Positions 28,229-37,215 of a DNA stretch of 64,000 bases are shown here, piece by piece. The translations under genes were made by a program, and so were the position numbers. Origin of the DNA: an uncultured Kiritimatiellota bacterium (GTDB taxonomy: Bacteria; Verrucomicrobiota; Kiritimatiellia; RFP12; UBA1067); contig CAKTUI010000005.1 in NCBI GenBank assembly GCA_934621385.1, positions 1 through 64,000 of the forward strand, written 5' to 3'. The notes under the pieces were generated by a model. The model saw only the letters and a list, made by a program, of their open reading frames with translations, was not told the origin of the DNA and did not search any database. Every line of letters starts with the position of its first letter. Positions within the stretch are counted from its first letter, which is position 1.

Positions 28229-29789
28229 ATTCCGCGATAATCTCGTCCGATGGACGCCGCGTCAGAAGTGAGACGACGACAATCGTCAAGAAGGCGAGGA
28301 CAAAGCCCGGCGCAAGTTCGTACAGGTTGAAAATCGGATGGGCCGCAACGAGATTGGGATCCGCCGCGAAGATGAACTTCCAGACGAAACAGGTCGTCGC
28401 ACCAACCACCATGCCCGCAATGGCACCCGCCAGATTCGTGCGCCGCCAAAACAGAGCCAGAAGAATCAAAGGCCCAAACGCCGCGCCAAATCCAGCCCAG
28501 GCGAAGGACACCATCTTCATAACGACCTTGAAGAACTCGGACTGCGTGTTCATCGCGAGAATAATGGCCACCAGCGCCACCGCGCCCACGGCAATGCGCG
28601 ACACGAAGATAAGCTCGCGATTCGAGGCCTTCTTGCGCAACACAACCTTGTAGAAGTCATTGGAGAAGGAAGATGCCGAAACCAGCAGCTGGCTATCCGC
28701 CGTCGACATAATCGCCGCCATAATCGCCGACAGCAGAATGCCCGCAAAGATGCGCACGAAGAACCCGTTCGCAAAAATGCCGTTAATCATAATCATGAAC
28801 ATCTTCTCGGGATCGTCCCCGACATCCGCAAGCGTCAGTCCCCGCTGCTTGAGATAGAGATGGAAGACGAGACCAATCACCGTGGCCGCAATCAGCGAAA
28901 TCGAGACCCAGCTCATGGCAATGCGCCGCGACCCCTTCACCTCCGCCGGATTGTCAATGGACATAAAGCGGACGAGAATGTGCGGCATACCGAAGTAGCC
29001 AAGTCCCCACGCAAGGCAGGAGACAAGCCCAATAAAGCCCGTCGCCTTCCCCGTCGCGGCACTTGTGAAGAGCGACTGGAGGTAAGGATTGATCTCGTTC
29101 AGTCCGTCCACCGTCGCGGCAAATCCGCCCGCCTCACAGACGACAATCGCCGGCACGAGCACAATCGCCACAAACATCAGGGCACCCTGAATGAAGTCCG
29201 TCCAGCAAACCGCCATGTAGCCGCCGAAGAGGGTGTAGGCGACGACGACCAGTGCACCAATCCAAAGGCAGAGGTGATAACCCGTCAGCGAAAGGCCAAA
29301 AAGGTGGACGGTGTCGGGAATTCCGAATGTTGCCGTGAACAGCTTGGCGCAGCTCACAAAGCCCGAGGCCGTGTAGAAGGTAAAGAAGACAAGGATGATG
29401 ACGGCCGCGACAATTCTCGAAAGCCCCGTCGGGTCGCGAAAGCGGTTATTGATGAAGTCCGGGATGGTAATGGAGTCCTTGCAGGCATTCGAATAGACGC
29501 GTAGGCGATGCGCCACAATCTTCCAGTTGAGATAGGTGCCAATCAGAAGACCGATGCCAATCCACGCCTCGGAAAATCCGCCGACATAAATCGCCCCCGG
29601 CAAGCCCATCAGCAACCAACCCGACATATCCGAAGCCTGCGCAGAGAGGGCTACCACCCACTTGTTCATCCGCCGCCCGCCGAGATAGTAGTCCCCAAGC
29701 GACTCCTGCCGCTTCGAAAAGAAGAAGCCAATCCACAGCATGAGAAGCAGATAGCCGACAAACGCCCCCAGCACAATCCAGTCAATCAT
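28194..29789 (-). CDS. Sodium:solute symporter (SSS family, PutP-like)
   Basis: A 531-residue inner-membrane symporter with about 13 helices. Recognised segments are LGGRRMNKWVVALSAQASDMSGWLL, the Na+-site serines in ALSAQASDMS, GGYMAVCWTDFIQG, and MSTADSQLLVSASS. This pattern is close to the sodium/proline symporter PutP, although the substrate cannot be confirmed. The start at 29789 is chosen from homology; the upstream extension to 29957 is not conserved in pattern. It follows the NSS symporter by 22 nt. Confidence 0.9.
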   Translation of the reverse strand: MIDWIVLGAFVGYLLLMLWIGFFFSKRQESLGDYYLGGRRMNKWVVALSAQASDMSGWLLMGLPGAIYVGGFSEAWIGIGLLIGTYLNWKIVAHRLRVYSNACKDSITIPDFINNRFRDPTGLSRIVAAVIILVFFTFYTASGFVSCAKLFTATFGIPDTVHLFGLSLTGYHLCLWIGALVVVAYTLFGGYMAVCWTDFIQGALMFVAIVLVPAIVVCEAGGFAATVDGLNEINPYLQSLFTSAATGKATGFIGLVSCLAWGLGYFGMPHILVRFMSIDNPAEVKGSRRIAMSWVSISLIAATVIGLVFHLYLKQRGLTLADVGDDPEKMFMIMINGIFANGFFVRIFAGILLSAIMAAIMSTADSQLLVSASSFSNDFYKVVLRKKASNRELIFVSRIAVGAVALVAIILAMNTQSEFFKVVMKMVSFAWAGFGAAFGPLILLALFWRRTNLAGAIAGMVVGATTCFVWKFIFAADPNLVAAHPIFNLYELAPGFVLAFLTIVVVSLLTRRPSDEIIAEYDAVAQKTSAN

Positions 29790-29811
29790 TTTACCTTTAT
29801 TCCTTATTGAA

Positions 29812-31248
29812 TTAGATGGACCAACCGCCAATCTTGAAATAGCGGCAAACTTCCGAAACGAGAATCGCGATGACAAAGGTCGGGGCCAAGTAGCGCACCA
29901 TAAACGAGTAGAAGTGCTTCGCATTGAAGGTGTGGCCTTCCGCCTCCACCTCGTCAATCACGCACTTCGGCTTCAGCACCCACCCAACGAAGATGCAGGT
30001 CGCCGCCGCGACAATCGGCATCAGCACGGAGTTTGTCACGAAGTCAAAGAAGTCGAGGAACTGCATCTTGAAAATCGTAATGTCCTGCCAAGGGCCATAG
30101 CCCAACGCGGAGAAGGTCGCAAGGAAAAGCGCCAGCGTCCCCGTAAAGAACGTCGCGGCGCGGCGCTCGATATGAAGGACGTCGCAAACGGACGCAACAC
30201 AAGCCTCGTAAAGCGAAATTGCCGAGGTCGCCGCCGCAAAGGTGACCAACAGGAAGAACGCCATGCCAATCCACGCACCCGCCACACCCAGCGTTGCGAA
30301 CACCTTCGGCAGCGTGATGAACATCAGCCCAGGCCCCGCATTCATCGCCTCCTTCACGGGAACGCCCGTCTTCACGGCGAACATGTAGACGACGGGGATA
30401 ATCATCAGGCCGGCGAGAATTGCAATCAGCGTGTCAAAGATTTCAATGCGGCGAACGCAACGCTCAATCGAATCCGACTTGCGCATATAGCTGCCGTAGG
30501 TAATCATAATGCCCATCGCAAGGGAGAGCGAGTAGAACATCTGCCCCATCGCACCCAGAATCGTCTTGCCGAGCAAGGCCACCGAGAATTCACCATCCGA
30601 ACCACGCAGGCAGTCCATATTGGGAATGAGATAGTACCTCAGGCCTTCGCTCGAACCCGGAAGGCAGATGACGTAAATCGAAATGGCGACCGCCATCAGG
30701 AAAAGAATCGGCATCATCACAAGATTGGACTTCTCGATGCCGTTCTTGACACCCAGGACAATCACGCCCGCACAGGCGAGAATGAAAATCATGCCGTAGC
30801 CAAACGAAGCGAACGGGGAACTGATGAAGCCGGTGAAAAACGCACCCGAATCCGCCGCGCCCGCGCCCATCAGATTCGCACCGGTAAACGCCATCTCGCA
30901 ATAGGCCTTGAAGTAATAAAGCACCCATCCACCGATGACGCAGTAGTAGGGCATGATGATGACGGGAATTGCCGTCGCAAGGAATCCGACGAATCCCCAC
31001 TTGCCGTGCAGGCGCGAGAACGCCGTCAACTGGGACTGATGGGTATTGCGCCCAATCGCGACCTCCGTCAGCATCAGCGTAAAGCCGAGCGTCACCACAA
31101 GTCCAAGATAAATGGCAATGAAGGTTCCGCCGCCATACTGCGCCGCCAAATACGGGAAGCGCCAAAGGTTCCCCAGTCCAATGGCCGAAGCCGCCGCCGC
31201 AAGAACAAACGCCAACTGACCCGACCAACTCGCTCTCTTCTTCTCCAT
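29812..31248 (-). CDS. Neurotransmitter:sodium symporter family transporter
   Basis: A 478-residue LeuT-fold transporter. The N-terminal signature SGQLAFVLAAAASAIGLGNLWRFPYLAAQYGGG contains the unwound TM1 with G/N/R residues that bind Na+ and substrate. TM6 (FYSLSLAMGIMITYGSYM) and TM8 (FFLLVTFAAATSAISLYEA) motifs follow. It imports amino acids with Na+. AGGAAGGA and AGGAT lie upstream of the ATG. The porin gene, upstream, ends with a terminator at 31288-31330, so this gene may use read-through or an unseen promoter. Confidence 0.93.
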   Translation of the reverse strand: MEKKRASWSGQLAFVLAAAASAIGLGNLWRFPYLAAQYGGGTFIAIYLGLVVTLGFTLMLTEVAIGRNTHQSQLTAFSRLHGKWGFVGFLATAIPVIIMPYYCVIGGWVLYYFKAYCEMAFTGANLMGAGAADSGAFFTGFISSPFASFGYGMIFILACAGVIVLGVKNGIEKSNLVMMPILFLMAVAISIYVICLPGSSEGLRYYLIPNMDCLRGSDGEFSVALLGKTILGAMGQMFYSLSLAMGIMITYGSYMRKSDSIERCVRRIEIFDTLIAILAGLMIIPVVYMFAVKTGVPVKEAMNAGPGLMFITLPKVFATLGVAGAWIGMAFFLLVTFAAATSAISLYEACVASVCDVLHIERRAATFFTGTLALFLATFSALGYGPWQDITIFKMQFLDFFDFVTNSVLMPIVAAATCIFVGWVLKPKCVIDEVEAEGHTFNAKHFYSFMVRYLAPTFVIAILVSEVCRYFKIGGWSI

Positions 31249-31287
31249 ATCCTGTATTCCTTCCTGAAATGCGAACCTTCATCAAAC

Positions 31288-31330
31288 GCGAAAAGTCGAA
31301 AGGCTCAGGTGAGCCTCTCGACTTTCGGTT
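31288..31330 (-). terminator. Terminator after the porin gene
   Basis: The minus strand shows GAAAGTCGAGAGGCTC, loop ACCT, GAGCCTTTCGACTTTTC: a 14-16-bp stem followed by T-rich sequence, about 35 nt past the porin stop. Confidence 0.7.
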
Positions 31331-31363
31331 TCATCAACAACCTTTCAACTCTCAGCCTTCGGC

Positions 31364-32845
31364 TTAGAAGTCGTAGAACGCACTGAACTGGAGACGGTTC
31401 GCATCGGCATCCGTCTTCGAGCCGTTCTCCTCGGCATAGCGCGTCATCAGGCGCGCATACTCAAGCCCGAGCTTGAAGTTGTCAAGAATCCGATAGAACG
31501 CCGCGACATACGCACGGTCGTTGTAGAGGATGCCGTCCGCATTCCGCGCACAGCCGTCCGACGGATTGTCCATACCGTAGCCAGCCGCAAACGACCACGT
31601 GTTGTTAAGCTCATACGCGAGATCAATGAAGCCACCGACCGTGCGGACTTCCTCACCCCTCTCACCGACGCGGTCAAAGGCAACGCGCTGAGCGCAGCCA
31701 GCCTGAACGCCCCCGAGGTTCTCACCGGCGTAGAACTGACCCGTCAGCGTGAACTTCTCAAGGAACGGGACCTGCGCCGCGAGCATAATCATCTGCGTGT
31801 TGTACTCGTCGGAGCGACCATCGTAGATGCCATCACCATCCGCATTCCATCCACTCAGACGGCTGCTGCGGTCGCGCCCGTACATACCGCCAAGGCCGAT
31901 GAGCCAGCGACGGCCCTCATCCCACGCGGCCTCCTTGTCATAGACGAGCGCACTCTCAAAGATACCCCACGCGGACGCCGTATTGTCCTGAACGCCGTCA
32001 CCATCGCGGTCGCCGCCCATGCCCGGGCCGCCCTTCACAAGACCAACGCGCCATTCAAGCGAGCTGTCCTCGAAATCCCACTTCTTCGTCACGCGAATCT
32101 GCGGACTGCGGCGATACGGATGACCGGCGTTCTCCATCCACGCACCGTCAATCTCGCTCGGCGTGACCATCTTCCAGAGATGCCAGGTCTGACCGAAGAG
32201 AATCGACCAGCCGCTCTCATGCTGGGCATCCACATAGAGGTGCCGCCAGTGGAAGTCGTAGGAGTTCTGATCGCCACCCGCGAGGTCGAACTCGGCCTTG
32301 CCGGAGAACTTCCAGCCGTTGATCGCCTCAGGCGTCGCGAACTGGAGACCAAGGATGGAATCCTGCATCGAAAGCGTCGTGTTGTTCTGGCGGCCCTTGT
32401 TCTTCACGAAATCGGTTGACCAGTCGCAATCCAGCGGACGGTCGGACCAAACGCCTTCGAACACGAGGTTGCCGTAAGGCGTAATCTGAAGGCCGGACTC
32501 GCTCAGCGGCTCAAAGATGCCGGCGAACTTGTCAGCAAGGTAGTACTTCTTGCCGGACTCGGTCGTGTAAATCCGACCCGACTCGCTCACCTCCGTACCC
32601 GCCTCCGAAGCAGGCTTCTCGGCATCTTTCGACTGGCCGGCCAGCGCGGCGGTAGCCCTGGGGGCGGTGCTACGACCCTCCAATTCGGCGATTTTCGCGG
32701 CCTGAGCCTTGTTTTCGGCCTCCAGCTTGGAAATACGCTCAATCAGGGCCTTCAAGTCGTCCTGCGTGACCGCATCCGTCGGGGCGGCCTCAACGGCGGC
32801 CACCGTGCCAATGGCGAACAGCGCCGCCAACATCAGTCTCTTCAT
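31364..32845 (-). CDS. Putative outer-membrane porin with N-terminal coiled coil
   Basis: A 493-residue protein. A signal peptide (MKRLMLAALFAIGTVAAVEA) is followed by a heptad segment (LKALIERISKLEAENKAQAAKIAELE, residues about 30-55) that could form a trimeric stalk. A beta-rich barrel ends in LQFSAFYDF with a terminal Phe. The pattern (FGQTWHLWKMVTPSEIDG) resembles DcaP/porin-like trimeric channels. The coiled coil may bind peptidoglycan or trimerise. GGAGTG lies before the ATG, and an extended -10 (32889-32897) lies about 43 nt upstream, inside the end of the methylase gene. Confidence 0.75.
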   Translation of the reverse strand: MKRLMLAALFAIGTVAAVEAAPTDAVTQDDLKALIERISKLEAENKAQAAKIAELEGRSTAPRATAALAGQSKDAEKPASEAGTEVSESGRIYTTESGKKYYLADKFAGIFEPLSESGLQITPYGNLVFEGVWSDRPLDCDWSTDFVKNKGRQNNTTLSMQDSILGLQFATPEAINGWKFSGKAEFDLAGGDQNSYDFHWRHLYVDAQHESGWSILFGQTWHLWKMVTPSEIDGAWMENAGHPYRRSPQIRVTKKWDFEDSSLEWRVGLVKGGPGMGGDRDGDGVQDNTASAWGIFESALVYDKEAAWDEGRRWLIGLGGMYGRDRSSRLSGWNADGDGIYDGRSDEYNTQMIMLAAQVPFLEKFTLTGQFYAGENLGGVQAGCAQRVAFDRVGERGEEVRTVGGFIDLAYELNNTWSFAAGYGMDNPSDGCARNADGILYNDRAYVAAFYRILDNFKLGLEYARLMTRYAEENGSKTDADANRLQFSAFYDF

Positions 32846-32875
32846 GCCTTTTTCACTCCTTACTTTAGTTAGAGT

Positions 32876-34588
32876 TCAAGATTCGTGAATTATACCATTT
32901 TTTGCCGCGCTCTGGCAACCGCCCGCTCGTGGGCTCGCGCGAAAGGAACCGAATAAATCGGCTTGATAATGATAGGCTGGCTGTCGCGAAGTCGTCTCTT
33001 GAATAACGGTATCAACAATGGTATCTATCTTCTCACGATCGTTTGACTCATACGCACTTACGAGTTTTTCGACATCGCCATCGCTCAAGCTACTCCATGC
33101 AGGAATATGCACATTACGAAGATTCTGCGCCTGATAGCGAATACTGCCACCACGCATTTGGACAGAGATGTTGCGGATTTGTGAAGTTACGAAAGAACTG
33201 CGCAAAAGAACGCACAGAGCTTTCAGATTCCACTTTGTCGATGTAATCCAATAGACATTGTGATGCGGATAATATGAGCCGCGCTCGTCCAAAGCAACAT
33301 TGCCGCCGAACTGAATGTCGGGAATGAGAATCTTGGGACTACGCAACAGTGAATATTTCACGCGGTCTAGGGTCCGATACCAGTCTTGCGGGTGCTTTCG
33401 CGCACAATATCGCGCCTTGAGTTTTGTGGCGTGAGAATCAAAATACGCGGCGGTCAGCGGGTATCGCGCAAGATTGCGCATCTGCCTGTCATCGTCATCA
33501 TCGTATGGATTGAGCAGATACCGTTCATCCCATGTGATACACCCGTTGTGTATGTCTTCCGAGGCGACCAGCGGCAAAAGACAACTCGACTCGATGCTCG
33601 TGTTGCGCTGCGCATTGACATAAATGTCATCTGCACCAGAGGCGATGCCAATTCCGATCTCCGTTCCCTCTGCCGACTTCGTGATCGTAGGAAAGGTCTT
33701 GGCGATTTTGTCAGCCGTTTCTCGTTCCTGGCAGTCGGTCGAGATCCACGGCGAATCACCATTGTACCATCGTTGAAAAACGCTCAGCACGTTGTTCGGC
33801 ATATCCATTCGCACCTGATTAAGCGTGGCAACGCTGGCATCATCGATCGTCGATGAATATGTTTCATGGTCGCGATGATGATCGATGATGTAAATTGCCG
33901 GATAGGCCGATACTTTCTCGACAAAAGGCTGAGAATGTTCCATGTTGAGATACAGCGCAACATGATACTTATCGGCAATCAGACGGCGGAGTTTCCGACC
34001 ATAACTACTCTTGGTAAACCGATTGGTACAAATAAACGAGAATACGCCCCTATTGGAGAGCAGAGCCAGCGACTTTTCAAAAAATGGAACATAGATGTCG
34101 CACCGTTCGGCAAACGACAGGAACAAATCACGATACTCTTTCTGTTTCGCGGCAGAAATGTCATCAAATCTGATGTAAGGCGGATTACCAATGACTATGT
34201 CAAATTTCTCTTTGAAGTCCTGTAAAAGAAAATCCCCGCAGACCAGCCACTTTGAAAGAAGCGTATGGGTTCGGGCCCTTGTACAACCAGAAGCCGTAAG
34301 CCGTTTGCTAACGGCTTTGCGCAATTTCTCAATGTTGATAGTCGAAATATCACACGCCCGTAAGAACGATTCGGCGTCAGCAGAAGCAAAGTCTGGCTTT
34401 TCGGAGAGCCATGCCTCGATAAGCGGCAAAACAAACGCACCATCACCACAACTCGGCTCTAACACACGCAAACCAGCAAGCAATTTGAATTTACCGCAGT
34501 GTAGAACACTGTCCAACATATAGGCAACAACTTCTGGTCGGGTAAACACCTCGCCAGTTACTTCGCCTTGCTGTTCCTCTTTTTTCAT
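32876..34588 (-). CDS. Type II N6-adenine DNA methyltransferase (PaeR7I/XhoI-like)
   Basis: A 570-residue amino-methyltransferase. The SAM-binding motif I is LRVLEPSCGDGAFVLPLI (about residue 42) and the catalytic motif IV is IVIGNPPYIRFDDI, i.e. NPPY. A target-recognition and C-terminal region follows. The length and neighbours fit the PaeR7I/XhoI group, whose enzymes act at CTCGAG; specificity is inferred from the neighbouring nuclease. Its ATG overlaps the nuclease stop (ATGA). It is intact, so it would keep protecting DNA even if the nuclease is dead. Confidence 0.88.
   Translation of the reverse strand: MKKEEQQGEVTGEVFTRPEVVAYMLDSVLHCGKFKLLAGLRVLEPSCGDGAFVLPLIEAWLSEKPDFASADAESFLRACDISTINIEKLRKAVSKRLTASGCTRARTHTLLSKWLVCGDFLLQDFKEKFDIVIGNPPYIRFDDISAAKQKEYRDLFLSFAERCDIYVPFFEKSLALLSNRGVFSFICTNRFTKSSYGRKLRRLIADKYHVALYLNMEHSQPFVEKVSAYPAIYIIDHHRDHETYSSTIDDASVATLNQVRMDMPNNVLSVFQRWYNGDSPWISTDCQERETADKIAKTFPTITKSAEGTEIGIGIASGADDIYVNAQRNTSIESSCLLPLVASEDIHNGCITWDERYLLNPYDDDDDRQMRNLARYPLTAAYFDSHATKLKARYCARKHPQDWYRTLDRVKYSLLRSPKILIPDIQFGGNVALDERGSYYPHHNVYWITSTKWNLKALCVLLRSSFVTSQIRNISVQMRGGSIRYQAQNLRNVHIPAWSSLSDGDVEKLVSAYESNDREKIDTIVDTVIQETTSRQPAYHYQADLFGSFRASPRAGGCQSAAKNGIIHES
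32889..32897 (-). promoter_or_regulatory. Extended -10 promoter of the porin gene
   Basis: The minus strand reads TGGTATAAT; the leader of about 43 nt carries GGAGTG. It lies within the last codons of the methylase gene. Confidence 0.65.
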
Positions 34589-35312
34589 GCCTGAATCCGA
34601 GAAGCGAGGTGCAGATAGAGGGACTTGAAGAATGCATAGGCCGTCACATTCGGTCCGCCATCGCGAATCCCCGTTCCATTCTTGCTTGAGAACACCAACG
34701 CTGTCGATGTGTAATCACGCTCAAGCATCAGTCGTTCGCAAGGATCTCATATCGTTTTTGGTAACTCGTCCCATTGAAAATCGGGAACGGTGGCAATGGA
34801 CTCTTCGTCAGCGCGACGGGATGTGTGGAAGCCTCGGAATCTTCAAGAAAGAAGAAATACCCCAGCCACGAAGCTTCTCCGGCTCCAAACGCCTTCTCGC
34901 GATAAGCGGTCCAGAAGTCACGAGAAACGCCGACAACCTCTTCCGATCGATTGTTGAAATTGTTGCCGAAACTGCCGCTCTGCGACTTCAGTTCGATTGC
35001 TGCCAGCAACTTGCCCTCATGCAAGAATATGACATCCCAGTTCTTTTGCGGCCTGTAATAACCAGGCAATGGAATCGAAGTGTTAAAATAGATATCCTCT
35101 TTGCTACACCCTGCTTTTACTCCAATTTCCTGAACTAATTTGGCAAATCCATCAAGATGCTTGCCACCTGTCACCTGACCGCGCGTGCCGGCATCTTGCG
35201 CACCACTCTTCTTCTGTTTTCGTGCTTGTTCACGACGCGTTTTCCAATAGAATGCCGCCGCCTTTGCGACTTTGGCCGTGATTTCTTCTCTTGTATACGG
35301 GAACATTGTCAC
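34585..35312 (-). pseudogene. PaeR7I/XhoI-family restriction endonuclease, frameshifted
   Basis: The intact part (35312 to about 34742) encodes the family core YYRPQKNWDVIFLHEGKLLAAIELKSQ, then GSFGNNFNNRSEEVVGVSRDFWTAYRE, closely matching PaeR7I-type enzymes. The Asp...Glu-x-Lys nuclease residues are D(VIF)...IELKS. It stops after RYEILAND at 34728. Shifting one base near 34742 restores CERLMLERDYTSTALVFSSK...YLHLASRIQA to a stop at 34585 that overlaps the methylase ATG. With one base inserted the gene encodes about 242 residues, near the expected 246. A 1-nt deletion or sequencing error has broken it. Confidence 0.82.
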
Positions 35313-35527
35313 ATCACCTCCCCGTCAACTCTAATTTCAAGGATATCGCCAACATCACACTTCATTACTTCACAAATGCGCTTTAGCATGGATGTGCTAA
35401 CATCTTTTCCGTTCACCAGTTCGGCGAGAGTAAACGGCGAGAGGCCGGTCACACGACGTAAATCGGCCTTATTTATGTCCTTATCAATCAACAACTTCCA
35501 AAGCTTCTTATAATAAGATACGCACAT
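35309..35527 (-). CDS. HTH controller-type regulator of the restriction operon
   Basis: A 72-residue XRE-type helix-turn-helix protein with the motif INKADLRRVTGLSPFTLAELVNGKDVSTSML followed by VMKCDVGDILEI. It is the size of C-protein or YozG-like regulators that delay restriction-enzyme expression. It overlaps the nuclease start by 4 nt, giving the order regulator-nuclease-methylase. The start MCVSYYKKL at 35527 has GGGAGG about 12 nt upstream. A -10-like TAGTATAAT lies at 35564-35572. Confidence 0.82.
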   Translation of the reverse strand: MCVSYYKKLWKLLIDKDINKADLRRVTGLSPFTLAELVNGKDVSTSMLKRICEVMKCDVGDILEIRVDGEVM

Positions 35528-35636
35528 TATTAGAAATAAGCCTCCCATCAGGAGACGGCGTGTATTATACTAAAATAAGGCATTTATATACAAATCGAAT
35601 TTAATGGGACCGCAGTTCCGCTGTTTGCCATAATAA

Positions 35637-35978
35637 CGGACACTCTCAATAAAGGCAGGTTGTCTCTGCCTGCCGTACTTCAAGGCCGAGTCCGAACGCT
35701 GGGTGGAGGAGAAGAACCAGCCTGCGGGAAGGCTGCTCTTCGGCGAAGTCAGGCTGGACTGCCCGGCCCTGCAGGACGGGCTTGCCAGGCCGTGCGACGA
35801 CTGGTCGGACTTCAGAAACTTCTTCCGCCCCTGCAAGATGCTCGTCGAGAAGAGGAAACGCGACGGCGGGAACAACTCCGCGTTGGATGCCTGCCGTCAC
35901 CAACGGCAGCCTCCAGCGGACCGAGCACACAAATTCGCGGCAGATCCACACGGAATGCCGCGCACACAGGAGAAGTAA
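35637..35978 (+). pseudogene. Possible gene remnant upstream of the prophage
   Basis: An open frame of about 113 codons without a convincing start. The first half is protein-like (LPYFKAESERWVEEKNQPAG, RLDCPALQDGLARPCDDW, FRNFFRPCKMLVEKRKRDGG); the second is not. No family is recognised. The interval 35528-36377 otherwise contains a hairpin (35655-35675) and a plus-strand terminator (36073-36109), which suggest that a plus-strand gene once ran here. Confidence 0.3.
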
Positions 35979-36072
35979 CGGGCAAGAGCGTCCGCTTCTC
36001 CCCTGCACGCTCGCCCGTCCTCGGGCGTAGGCAAGACACACCCTGCGCGGCAAAAAGTGCCGCGTCCACGAA

Positions 36073-36109
36073 GTCGGACGGGATTCTCTCCCGTCCGACG
36101 CTTCTTTTT
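36073..36109 (+). terminator. Plus-strand terminator
   Basis: GTCGGACGGGA, short loop, TCCCGTCCGAC, then GCTTCTTTTT. It ends the degraded plus-strand region 5' of the prophage. Three imperfect TTAGGCCGGA repeats follow at about 36290-36315. Confidence 0.75.
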
Positions 36110-36372
36110 GGACGAAAAACGGCGAAAAACAAGCACAAAACGGCCCCAAAGGTCGCGCAACCTTCGGTGCAAGGTCTGCAGACCTTTTGCCGCGTCGCCG
36201 GCCTGAAAACCACCCTCGCGGCAGGTTGAATGCGCCGTGGTCCTTCTGGGGGATGTTGGGAAACGGGAAAAAGGCGGACTTAGGCCGGATTAGGCCGGAT
36301 TTACTGGGGTGAAGCCCACATTGACGGGGAAAAACGCCGCGTTGGTCATTTTGAGAAAAAGTCGCCCGAAAA

Positions 36373-36377
36373 CAGCC
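36373..36377. repeat. Candidate 5-bp target-site duplication, left copy
   Basis: CAGCC directly before the left prophage terminus. The same pentamer follows the right terminus at 61766-61770. Mu-type transposition makes 5-bp duplications. Confidence 0.5.
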
Positions 36378-36425
36378 TGTTTCAAGTCGAGATGAGAAAA
36401 ATAAATACCCCCACTGAAGCGTCCT

Positions 36426-37103
36426 TCATCCCCCGTTCAAGGGGCCTTGAACGGGCCGTCGGGCGAGAATCTGCCGCACGGCGGCACTGACCGCCGACAT
36501 GGCCGCACGGGACTGGACCCCGTGCGCCGGCATGGCGTTCGGATCGCGCCTCGTCCTCGCCTTGTGGACGAGCCAGTAGGCGACCCCGCCCGCCGCGATG
36601 AGGGACGGGAGTGCGTTCCCGTCCGGCGTCCTTGAGAAGGCGAAGCGGAGTCCGCCCGGGAAGTCCCGGGGGCGGCCGTCCCAGGCCGCGGCGGTCGGGT
36701 TCGCCGGGATGGCGAGGTAGCGCCTGCCCCCCTTCGGACGGATTTCGGGCGGGTTGGCGGCGAGCTTGTGCGCGAGGGCCGGGGAGTTGATCGACACCCG
36801 TCCGACGAGGCGGGCCGGGGAGGAGAGGGTGACGCGTATCCTGTCGGCCACGGAGTCGCCGCGTGTCCCGTACCAGAAGTGGCGCTTCGGGTAGGCCTGC
36901 CCGAAGCACGGGAAGCCGGACGACTTCGGGGACTCCCTTTCGCGCATCGCGAAGTGGCGGCGGAGCGCGTTGACGAGCCCGGCGTTCGCCGCCTCGATGA
37001 GGGTCTTGCGGGCGGACGGCTCCTCGAACCTTCGGAACGACCTCTCGGCCCCCTTCCTGGAGGCCTCGAAGGCCCGCAGGTCGAACTTGACGGAATCAAT
37101 CAT
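36426..37103 (-). CDS. Phage virion morphogenesis/tail completion-like protein
   Basis: A 225-residue basic protein, last gene of the late operon. N-terminal DLRAFEASRKGAERSFRRFEEPSARKTLIEAANAGL recalls phage virion-morphogenesis (gpG-like) proteins. RHFAMRERESPKSSGFPCFGQAYPKRHFWYG and the later KGGRRYLAIPANPTAA are conserved-looking but not identified. Probably a head-tail joining or completion factor. GGAAAGGAAACC precedes the ATG. It ends 48 bp from the left terminus. Confidence 0.5.
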   Translation of the reverse strand: MIDSVKFDLRAFEASRKGAERSFRRFEEPSARKTLIEAANAGLVNALRRHFAMRERESPKSSGFPCFGQAYPKRHFWYGTRGDSVADRIRVTLSSPARLVGRVSINSPALAHKLAANPPEIRPKGGRRYLAIPANPTAAAWDGRPRDFPGGLRFAFSRTPDGNALPSLIAAGGVAYWLVHKARTRRDPNAMPAHGVQSRAAMSAVSAAVRQILARRPVQGPLNGG

Positions 37104-37131
37104 GGGCGGTTTCCTTTCCTATTGTGGAATA

Positions 37132-37215
37132 TGGTATAATAGCGGTCGCCCGCCGGGCCTTCCGTGACATGTCCCGGTTTTCCGGATGCCATGTCACGGT
37201 ATGTCACTCGGCGGG
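37132..37215 (+). other. Plus-strand extended -10 followed by nested inverted repeats
   Basis: TGGTATAAT (37132-37140) faces away from the late genes. Downstream, CCCGCCG (37149) encloses CCGTGACATG (37162-37171)/CATGTCACGG (37190-37199), which is closed by CGGCGGG (37209-37215). It could be a small antisense RNA gene over the MuF 3' end, or a late-mRNA hairpin. No protein is encoded. Confidence 0.4.

Noticed and set aside
28194..29957. Longer start for the SSS symporter
   Set aside because: The extra 56 residues read through the NSS stop region in another frame; the homologous start is 29789.
36390..36420. Prophage integrated at a tRNA by a tyrosine recombinase
   Set aside because: No integrase gene or tRNA fragment at either end; the element has MuA/MuB genes and Mu-like ends.
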